NCBI GenBank assembly: GCA_032158295.1
Contig: CM063251.1
Span: 7,474,253 to 7,538,252 of the forward strand
Origin: Pycnopodia helianthoides
Lineage: Eukaryota; Echinodermata; Asteroidea; Forcipulatida; Asteriidae
Direction: 5' to 3'
Length of the DNA stretch: 64,000 nt
Shown: one piece after another, positions 45,715 to 56,500 of the stretch
Position numbering within the stretch: the stretch's first letter is position 1
How the letters are laid out: the number at the start of each line of letters is the position of its first letter
Translations under genes and position numbers: made by a program
Notes under the pieces: generated by a model
The model's database searches: none
What the model saw: only the letters and a program-made list of their open reading frames with translations
What the model was told of the DNA's origin: nothing

Positions 45715-45925
45715 ATGGATCTATTTCAAAATCAAACATTTATCACGGGGTTTCCGCTACCTCCAGTACACGGAAGTATAATAACAAAATATACTAATAA
45801 CACGCAGCCAGGTAACAATAAAGCACATGCGCATATACGGTGCAAACGACGACAGGTAGCTATACTTAAAACGCCTCTTGACCTTTTACCTCACAATTTT
45901 GACGACTGTTGTATGTGTAATAGAG
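45715..45925 (+). other. POC5: Candidate 5' exon of POC5 (UTR or N-terminal extension)
   Basis: The sequence ends at AATAGAG followed by GTAAGT, a near-ideal donor, and reads open from an ATG at 45715 in phase 1. The next likely acceptor is ACAAAG at 47421-47426, after a pyrimidine tract 17 bases before the POC5 ATG. Joining them keeps the frame open into POC5. The simplest reading is 5' UTR, since the ATG at 47444 has the better start context and matches the known N-terminus. The 5' limit of this exon is unknown. Confidence 0.4.
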
Positions 45926-45929
45926 GTAA

Positions 45930-47426
45930 GTAGGATAAAACAGTCGTCGTAAGCAAACATTCGCCTCGATGTTCTAATAAGTTTTCGTTTTATTTGTTTC
46001 ATCATTCCTTGCTCTATGGTTTCATAAAGCTGTTTTTTCCATAATTTCCTTTCACATCACTTTTAATTTCCATCACATTTAATACCATAAAATGTATTTT
46101 CTACCAATTCTTTCGAAAATTGGTCAGTACGGATGGTATGATTCAAAGTCAAATGTTTTGATTCAACCCTGGACGACTAGAAAAACGTCTACGCAATTGA
46201 CCAATTGAGAACAATCTTATGAAATTGTAAACCAATGAACGCTTTCGTTTTAACAACAGCGGGCATTTAATTTTTAGTTGTGACAGTGACAATTTTGTTT
46301 TTATGATCACGAGAGATACACCAAATCGAAAAGCGGTAAATTTATGTTTTTTTTCATTTCGTGTTCGATGATAAATTTGGTATCGTTTATTTTCTTTAAA
46401 CGTGTATGAACGAAAAGTATATAGTCTATATTAGATAATGTAATTTGGTTTATTTTTTGTTGTTTATGTTGCCTAGTTTCCGGACATTCTGAACGTGTTG
46501 TGCAGTGAGACTCACTGACACTGTTCAGCAGCAGTTAAAAATACAAAAATAGTGTTTATGCCTATTTTTTTGCTGTTTAGTGTTGTCATTCTAATGTACT
46601 GTTTTATCAGTGCTGTTACCACGCTCGAGACAAGGCTATTTATTTTTATATTGTACTGTTTTTAGCCCTGGCAGAATTCATGGATGGCATGCCTCGTTGT
46701 TGAGCAGATTTTGAGGACGTCATCGAATAGAAACTCACTTTTTTTGCTGAAATATGACATGATTGTGAGCAATACTATAGAGTATAGTAGATGTAGTTGC
46801 GATAACCGTAACCCGGCGGCGGCCTTAGTCATGTTACTTAGTCATGAGGCAACTATGTTAGTATTTGCGAATGCTTTTTTACTTTAGAGTTTAGTAGTCG
46901 TGGCGATAGTACTAGTACTGAAAAGCGTCAGACACAACAAAACGTAAAAATCAAGAGTCGTGATTACCCGACTAGTCACACTAGTTCTGACTTGTTGCCC
47001 AGGCTTAGACTCAATTTGTCCTTGAGAATGAGGCTTTGACTTGAGCAGAATTGAGCAGAATTGCTCACTTTATCATAATTGCTTCTATCCACCCAGGAGT
47101 ATAAATGGGTACTTGCAAGAGCTGGGGAGTAACTGGGATTGGACTAGCATCCTGTCCAGGGTGGAATAGAAATATTCTCAGTGGTTTAATGCCAATGAAC
47201 TGGGTATAAACACCAGCCTGATGAGCCATATTGGCTCGGAACAGACTTTACTTTTTTTGAACAATTCGGTAAACTAGTCTTCTCAATCTGATAAACAAAC
47301 TAAAGCCACAAAAGGTCCCGTTTCAATTTAATTTTGATTGACATATTGTTGAAAGTGAATTTCAGAGTACTTACCTGACAACATTCAAGTAAATTCGTTC
47401 TTTTTTCCCTTCCCATTCATACAAAG
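45930..47426. other. Probable POC5 5' intron
   Basis: If the exon ending at 45925 is real, this is its intron. It is AT-rich, with a partial SINE D piece at about 47085-47200 (CCAGGAGTATAAATGGGTAC). No coding exon was recognised. Confidence 0.4.
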
Positions 47427-47443
47427 TAATAAAAGTCACCACC

Positions 47444-47524
47444 ATGTCTTCAACTGAAGATGATAGCAGCATCCCAATCCTACCCTCTGACTCACCAGGA
47501 AGCTCTGTCTCAACCACATTACAG
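47444..47524 (+). CDS. POC5: POC5 coding exon 1
   Basis: Twenty-seven codons opening [20 protein letters not shown], much like the vertebrate MSSDEEKYSLPV..DSSRGSSVSS start. It ends ..TTLQ at a GTAAAT donor in phase 0. A SINE-rich 2.4-kb intron follows. Confidence 0.88.
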
Positions 47525-50500
47525 GTAAATATATCATTCTTGGTGGTTTTTTAAATTTATTTACACAGTCAGTTTCCCTTGTGATTTATTACTTGATAGG
47601 AATGTACTTAAAAGGCAGGATATATACTTTTGGTAATTTTAGTCTAAGACTAGTATTCCCACTTGGTGTATCCCAACATATACATAAAATAAACCTTAAA
47701 AAAGTCGCATCCCCTCAAGGTGATCCCGTGGCTGCTGCTTCCCAGGTTGTATCGTAAACTTGGGTGTGATCCCTGGCTACACGGCAGTTAACGGTTGTAT
47801 GGCTTCTGACTGGCACCCCGAACAAAGATATTGACAAAATAGGGAGACCGCCAATATAGGGCTAGATAGCTCAGTTGGTAGAGCGCCGGTACGCTAATCC
47901 GGAGGTCGTTGGTTCAAATCCCGCTCTAGTCAATTTTTCTTTGTTCAACCCCATACTATTTGAAATTTACCCAGTCAGTTTCCCTTGTGGTTTATTACTT
48001 GACATAAAATAAACCTGTGAACATTTGGGCTCATTTGGTCATCGACGTCACGTTGCAAGAAAATAATGAAAGAAAAAACACCCTTGTTGCGTAGAAGTGT
48101 GTGCTTTCAAATGCCTAAGCCTGAAGCCTTTCTCAGATTAAAACATTTTAGTGAGAAATTACATCTTTCTCAAAAACTACGTTACTTACTTCAGAGGGAG
48201 TCGTTTCTCACAATGTTCTATACTTTCAGCAGCTCTCTGGTGCTCCTTACCATGTAAGTTTTGGTGGCATAATGTGTTTCTTGAGTAATTACCAAAAGTA
48301 CCCACTGCCTTTAATTCCTGTACAATGTGTGTATAGTACTTTATACAGCGACTTGTGTCTTAAAGTGCATTATAATTTTTACGACAGGTATGCAGAGCTA
48401 TGTTTGAATTATGAGATCCTCTTCTCTTAACCATAAGTGCTCAACATGTAGGTTTGTTTATTTACGTGCATTACACTGCACACAGGACCTACAGCTTTAT
48501 TTCCAATCCGAAGGACAAAAGCAGTTATGGTTTAAAAGTGTCTCGCTTACAGACACAAATACCACGTCCGGGACAAGAACCCGCACTCTGACAAAACTAT
48601 AACTCGAGTCCAGGGCCCAAATTCATAGAGCTGCTTAAGCACAACAAAAATTATGCTTACCAGAATATGGTCACCAGCCAAAATGCAATTTCTCAAATAC
48701 AATCTGTGACTGGTATCCTGCTAACTTTTGCTTAGCAGAAAATTGTTGAGCAGTTGAGCATTGGACATCGTCGCCAGTCTGACGAAGCTCCTAGCTTAGG
48801 AGTGAAACGTAACTAAAATAATATGTAAGAAACATCTACATTTTCTGGATTTGTAATAACGAGCCTTGTTATCCATGAATTATCTACAATCCTGATGAAC
48901 TTATTTAATGAATTGTTGAGCAATATTTTCTACTTAAGCAGCTCTATCAAATTGGGCCCAGTGCACTAGACCGCTCGGACATGAGACTTCATGTGAAATA
49001 ACTTCAATTTAACTCTGATATCCTTCAGTTTGTGTACCCCTCAAAAACCAATTGGAATTTCAAGCGTGGTTGATGAGGACCAAAAAACCTAAATAGCTGT
49101 TTTGACCTTTCACTCTGATCATGCCTTTCTGTATAATCATTGCCATTATTTGACGTACTCCTAGGCAATGTCAAGTTAATGTTTGGAAAGATGTATCTGA
49201 AATTTGGTTTATGTTAGGCCTAAAGGAACATTACAGAATTGGTTTTTGCTAACAAAACAGTTGCTGGCAGTGTAAGCACTTTATGTAATCCACCATATAG
49301 GCCTACATAAACTGACAAACCTTTAGAAGTTTGAGATTGATCGGCCATCTGGGTCACGAGAAAATAGTGAAAAACCGATTACACATTTGCATGAAATCAT
49401 ATAGATTCAACAAATGAATAAAACGCTCACTGAGCGATAAACTCCAATCGGAAAATTAGTTTATTCTTTTCTCATCAAATATGGCATTTCAGACAGAAAT
49501 ATTTCAAGGGATGTTTTCTACTATCATCATCATTAGACCGTGTGAGATCTGTGATCAAAAAGTATATTTTACAAGTTTTTTTCTAACAAATTTTGTAATG
49601 TTCCTTTAACATGGGAAACTGTAAGTTGGTAACATGTTTTACTTACATTCCCTGAAAGTATTGGCTGAATGGATACTAGTCACACACTGCAGCTGTTTTT
49701 CACTTCTTTTTTATGGTATAGTACTGCATTTATACATGTATTGCAATTTTTGTTTAAATACACCAGTGGTTTGCAGTACACACTGTAAAAATGTTCATGT
49801 GCAAGTTGTCAAGTAATCGCTCATGTTCTGTCGTGCTGTCAGAATGATATGAACAAAATAATTAAAATCTTAAGGAAAAAAAAACTCTTTCACCTTTGTT
49901 TTCTTGTCTTCTTTCTTTAGGATGAGTACCAGGAGCTGCTGAAGTACGCTGTGGTGACCCCTCACTATGATCCTGCCAACTTGCCTCAGTCCCTCGCTCA
50001 AGCAGCGCACGCCTTCTCTGGGCGGCAACAACAAGACGAACTCATCTTTGAAGATTCCACCGGTTGGTTTTTGACATGTCCAGGTGGAAAGTCATTGTTG
50101 AGTGGTCTAGCAAAACTTGACTAAATTTTCTGGTAGCTTTGTCATCAAAACGTGGGTTTGAAACCCAGGCCTGCCAGTCATGCAGTGCATGGTGTCCTTG
50201 AGCATAATTAAGTACCTTAATTTGATTCTCTTCACCCAGATGTATAAACTGGGTGCTGTGAGTGTTGAGATTGTTTCTAACTGTTTCTAATTTTTCCTAC
50301 ATTATTGTGTTTGCTACCGCCATGGTGCTCATCAGTAGCTGCAGTTTGTGTTGTCCCAGGGGAGTCAGAGGAAAGTTTGAGGACTGGTTTGAAGGATCCT
50401 GGTGGCCAGGGATAACTAAGTGCAATGTGACCCTGTATCACTGAAAGGTGTCCCCATAATGTTTGGTTTTTATATAGCGCTTTATACACCATGTCTCAAA

Positions 50501-53500
50501 GCGCTTCCAACATTAGTACCCTGATCACTGGGCCATGTCATTCCTTAACCCTCTTGCTGTCTGACCATTCAATACCATTCAAGTGGTTTTGTATGATAGA
50601 TAAACTATGCTAGCCTGCAATATGATACCATGAGGGAATGCATGTACACAGTACACAGTTAGTTCTGTGCACAGTTGTGCCACCGTACACAACCTTGGCA
50701 GTTGAATGGTTTCAAATGGTTGGTCAACTCACTGGAAAATGTTGACAAGAGTCACTGACAGTAGGAGGGTTAAACCATCTCAGCTCCCTGGGGAGTATAC
50801 AGCCTGTGCTGCCAAATATGTAGCGCACTAAGCTAAATCAATCACAAGAACCATCTCTGCCCTCACAGGTACCCATTTACCCCTGGGTGGAGAGAAGCAA
50901 TTATAGTAAAGTGTCTTGCTCAGGGACACAGGTGTCACGACCGGGAAATGTGAAATATGAAGCGGTACAAAGTCATTCGTGTTATGTTATCAGGTTCAGA
51001 GGCAACAACAGAGGCAACCTCGAGCATGGAGGCTCTAAGAGGCAAAGAGAGCATCCAGGCTGTACAAGGCTCCACCACCGATGAGGATATCTCAGACGGG
51101 ATGTCACAGGCGACAAGAGAGAGGGACCCCAGGAGGAATATCCCAGGTATACTTTTACCCCAACAGAGTCCCCCACTGTTATTTTTATGCAGTCCCTCTC
51201 CATTTTGCCACCCCTTCCCTCTCCATTTTGCCACTCCTTCCCTCTCCATTTTGCCACTCCTTCCCTCTCCATTTTGCCACTCCTTCCCTCTCCATTTTGC
51301 CACTCCTTCCCTCTCCATTTTGCCACTCCCTCCCTCTCCATTTTGCCACTCCTTCCCTCTCCATTTTGCCACTCCCCCCTCTCCATTTTGCCACTCCTTC
51401 CCTCTCCATTTTGCCACTCCCCCTCTCCATTTTGCCACTCCTTCCCTCTCCATTTTGCCACTCCCCCCCTCTCCATTTTGCCACTCCTTCCCTCTCCATT
51501 TTGCCACTCCCCCCTCTCCATTTTGCCACTCCTTCCCTCGATGGCATAAAAGTCAGCACTTTGGGTTTGCCCTGAACTTTTTTTAGTGACTATCCAGCAG
51601 GACCCAGTTAGCTTGTCACTTCACTGGTCCGCCAGCTTTTTCGTTAGTCCTTATTTCAAATGAAATAAAGATGCTTTTCAACACTGAACTAGCCAGCCGG
51701 ACTACTTGGAGAGAACTTTGACCGGTCCTTAGTTGTGTTAACTTAGCACTTGACCTGCAGACCACTATTAAGGGAGAACACTGCTTCCCATGTTGATATT
51801 ATTTAAAGGTAGATCTACATCATTTGCAGACATGAAAAAATGTACTTTCAAGTTACAACGAAATAACTAACTTGCCTGACGTACATGTTAAACCAAAATC
51901 ATCCAGTGAAATGGCTTCACCGGGTGTTATTTCATGTTTAAAAGAAAAATGCAGTTTTGTATCATTTTGAAGCAATGGTCGGCAAACCATCAGGTGAACG
52001 TGTGAGTTTTAATACAACAAGATTTGTCTGACAGCTTAAAATGGTCACCATTTGCCCGTGTGTTTTTCTTGGCAGTCATGGACTGACAAATGTAAACAGG
52101 TCGGTGGAACGATGTTTCATATTAAATCCTACCTCACAAATCCACATTTTCCTTGAAAAAAATACAACAATTACCAATGATGTAATTTCCCCTCAACTGT
52201 AACTTCCGTGATATTTTGGTGATTAGGCATTTTCCTTTCTCTATCAGGATCGTTAAGCACAACAGTAATTCATCCTGCAGCTGATTTCACGAAATGTTAC
52301 GCTACTGCGTAAGTCCACTTGTGCAAGATTGAGTGTGTCAGTGGTGCACAACTTACACAATAAATGTTGTGCAACTGAGCTTACGCAGTTGTGTAAAGTT
52401 TCCATGAAATCGGCGGCTGAGATTTTCCCCCAATCAAAGTTGCTTTGGCAAGCATGGAAAGGATTTTTAGAAAATCAGGTGACCCTTCTTATTGAAGAGA
52501 CCTTGACTATTGTTTTATAAAGATCAAATGACCCCGGTACGACCCTTCACGAGCGGCCTGGTTGGCACAGCAACCCCAGAGACACCAGACTCTGATGCGT
52601 CCACATTATCAGAGTCGGACCTGTCGAGGGGCAGTGGAATGTCGCCCTCCGTTGACCAGGACCTGGCCAGGATGGAGGCAAACCTTGATAACTGGAGTCT
52701 GGACTTGAAGCGCAATGTTCTGGTAAGTAGAGAGAACACCTCACATACAGTAAGCCATGCAAGTTACATCCGTGTTTGGTTTGCTCTCTAACACTATTGA
52801 CATGGCATTTCCTTTTAAAATAAGCAAGTCTTAAAAAGTACAACATTTAAAACCATACTTTTCTCACAGAATATTAGTAGTAAACATGATCAAAGGTTTT
52901 TAAAATAAATTGGGTAACAGGTTACGGTACGGGTATCTCCCAGGGCTCAAAATTTTCATTGGACTACAGGCCAGAGGCCACTTATTTTATCGCTCGGCCA
53001 GTAAACTCACGATCAGACAAGTCTGGTGGTCTTGTGTATTTCCATTGAATAATAATACCTCATTATGTCCAAATGCTGACTTTGAGTCTGAATAAAATAT
53101 CTTTTAAAGGCACTGGACACTATTGGTTATTACCCAAAATAATTGTTGGCATAAAAACTTACTTGGTAACGAGCAATGGAGAGCTGTTGATAGTATAAAA
53201 CATTGTGAGAAACGGCTCCCTCTTAAGTAACGTAGTTTTTGAGAAAGAAGTAATTTCTCAGTAAAATATTTGAATTGATTTTGAGACCTCACGCGTGAGG
53301 TTTCGAAATCAAGCATCTGAAAGCACACAACTTCGTGTGACAAGGGTATTTTTTCTTCCATTATTATCTCGCAACTTCCACGACCAATTGAGTTCAAATT
53401 TTCACAGGTTTGTTATTTTGTGCATATGTTGAGATACACCAAGTGAGAAGACTGGTCTTTGACAATTACCAAAGGTGTCCAGTGTCTTTAACTCTGTTGA

Positions 53501-56500
53501 GTACCAATTGTATACTCACCCAAGGGGGAATGACAAATGAGATCAATCTTGTCTTATGGCTTGTTTAAATAACAACAGTTTATTTGTAAAAACTGTGTAG
53601 ATAGATTTTGTCTAACTTTGATTTTTGTTTTGTATAAAGTGTTCTGGATCAGTGAAACATTTTGAGCTATAACTTACAAGTTCTTATGAATTCTCCCCCA
53701 CCCCCAATTCAAGCCCTGCGATTTTGTGTAATACTTATTCATTATTGGCTTAAAAGGGTTTTTGGTTGTTTTGTTCCCTTAGGCTGAGATGAGCCAGTCA
53801 AAGATCTCATTGATTGAGCGTCAACGACAAGAGATACGGGTCATCAAAGACAGGTACAGAAACAATGACATGATGATTTATCTTGTGAAAGGACCCACTA
53901 CTACTACATTCTTTATCACAACTGATATTCTTACCCCCAAAAAGCACTTCAATAAACAATGTTTTCTGCAAATGGGATTTGGGTATTGCACTCTTCTCGT
54001 CGTGATTGGTAAATAATTCAAACGTAGTCGTAGAAAGAGTTGAATTTTGACCATAACGTTATGGTGACATTTTTTATAATAATACTAAAATATTCATGAC
54101 ACATTACTACGCACTGGATGAAGAATCATCTTTTACAAAGACCACTGAACAATCTGGGTGATCCGCAGTATAGGGTGCCCTCTACAGAGTGTACCCCAAA
54201 GAAAAAATGTTCTCGAAAAGCAGTCGACCCAAAACAATCATACTTGCAACTCGGCACCGCACTGTTATGGGTTCATTATGATTGAGGCTCAAAGGAAAGA
54301 GACAATGCGTTGAGAACTCTTTGGGTCATGTTCTAAACCTTTAGTACATGAGTGGCATTATACATTATAAGTTGTCACTAGAGGGCGGTATATAAGATGA
54401 GTGGTATACTCCCAACGCACGAGCATAATGGCTGACATGAATGTGAAAAAGCAGTTACCAACCTGACAGAGAATACCATCTTACGCCGAAAACACAGAAA
54501 AAATACAACCTTGCTGCTTTGCAATCAGAACAAAATTAAAGCAATAAGGAGCATGCCACAGGGGCTGCGAGATGACTTAAACTTGTCAACCTGTACCTGT
54601 GATGCACTGCAAAAATGGCCCTCTCCTGGGCAAAGAATTTGTATTATGTGAATTGCACACTGTATTGTAAAACACCCATATTCATGTTTCTTTGTTTGTC
54701 TTCGTATTGAAAATTCAAGTATTTCCTTGTGTTTTGTTTGGATTAATTACAGTAAATGAACACTCTGTTAACCTTCAGATATTAACTACCTGTCTTTGTG
54801 TTCATACTTACCTTCACTTTAATAATTATTTTGTCTCTATTGTTTATGATTTGCAATGAACGTACAGACACAGCCGAGATATCGACCATCTCCAGAATGA
54901 AATAGGGAATCTCAAGGAGCTTCTACACACGTACGAGGTGTCCATCGAGCGTAAGGACGGCGTTGTGTCCAACCTGACGAGGGCGCTGCAGAGGCAAAAA
55001 GAACGATTTGAAATGCTGAAAACGTTTCAGGCTTGGAAACTGAGGCACAGTGAGGATCGCAGAGAGGTCAGTCATTGGTGTGTATTCCGCATCCTATTTA
55101 GGTCTACATTCTTCAAGTGTAACCAAATATATTAAGGAGAATTGCTTACCAACCAAAAGGACCTACCGCTATGCTATAACTGCCAAAAATAGTTAGTGCC
55201 CTGGCGTTTTTACCCTAGTGGAGTCTTTCTTGAAGACTAAATGACCAAAGGTCATTTAGAAAGGTCATTTAACCTTTGAGAAAGACTCTACTAGGGAAAA
55301 AACGTCAGGCCACTAACTATTTTTTACAAAATTGATTTAAGGATATATATTATGCATCACACCCTAATGTTTGAATCGCTGAAACTGTTCATGGAAGTGC
55401 AGATGAGAGCATTATGATTTTTTTTTTTTTTTTTCAAATCTCTTACTTTTTCTGACAATGTCCCACCTCATGCTATTATGGAAACGAAGATTGTGACAGA
55501 CAACAATGTTCACATTGTTGTAAACATTCTGGTCATATTTTGATCATGACCCCGAAAAAATTTGTAATTTCTATCTAAAAGCTTACTAGTTATAGTTCCA
55601 TTCATTAAGCTCGCGAAAAAAGGTAAGTTTAAAGTAAAGTACTGAGGGAGATTGTTTGATGTTCTCGGGAAGATTATTAAAAAATAAAAAAGATTAAAGA
55701 TAGGGTCATACTTTGGTAATGACCCCAGAAAAAATTGTGTAATTTCTATCAGAAAGCCTTTATTGTTATGAAGATGGTAAGGTAGTAAGCATCCTGCAAA
55801 ATTATTTCGTCTGAAATGCCCCCGTTGATTAGAAATCAATCAAAGGATGTCAACAAATTAGAATGTCAAAAACTCACCTCAAGGCGTGTTTAGAGATTCA
55901 AAATTGCCCATTTGTGAATGCTGCAGCCAGAGAAGTGGTTGGTACCCACTTTCACCACTCTAAACGATGGATTTAATGTTCTTGATGAAAGTACTATGAA
56001 ATTTGTTTTTTTCTCAACAAGTAAACACTATATTCAGCTGAAACTTTCACAGATGACTTGATAATCATCTTTTTCTTGATAATCTGACTATAAATCGGCA
56101 TTCTGTTGACAAAAACCAATCTATGACCCTACCTTTAAAGCACTATACACTGAGAAATTTTAGAAAAATGAAGTACCCATATATATTGAAAATCTAACCC
56201 CTGACTGCAGCCTGTTTCGTGTAGGATCTGCTAGGCACCATTCTTTAGTCTTTTGTGTCTACTGAATGTGCAGTAGTGGAGTTGTCAAGTCATATGCTGT
56301 TAAACTTAACATTTGGATGCTATTAAAAAATACTGTGTCGTAGCTGTGATTGTGAAGGCCAACTTGAAGATAATGTTTCATTGCTTTTATTTCTTGTGTC
56401 TTGACACTGCCAGGCTTTCACCAGCAAGCTAGCCGTCAGGCAACGTGAACGACGCAAGATGACTAAAGTATGGAGTGCTTGGCACAGTCTGATCGAGGCC

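Noticed and set aside
47860..47935. A functional tRNA gene
   Set aside because: Box A and box B are good, but position 33 in the anticodon loop is not T, the anticodon stem is imperfect, and the sequence is part of a repeated SINE with a target duplication.
50935..51586. Open frames on both strands ([15 protein letters not shown] and [17 protein letters not shown])
   Set aside because: They are translations of the 23-bp tandem array in POC5 intron 3. Both strands are open because of the repeat composition.
52524..52846. Minus-strand frames opposite POC5 exon 4
   Set aside because: They are shadows of the real plus-strand coding exon, which matches POC5.
53104..53397. 97-codon minus-strand frame in POC5 intron 4
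   Set aside because: It is entirely inside family F. Related frames occur in the other copies (3782-4129, 48066-48257), which reflects the repeat and not a gene.
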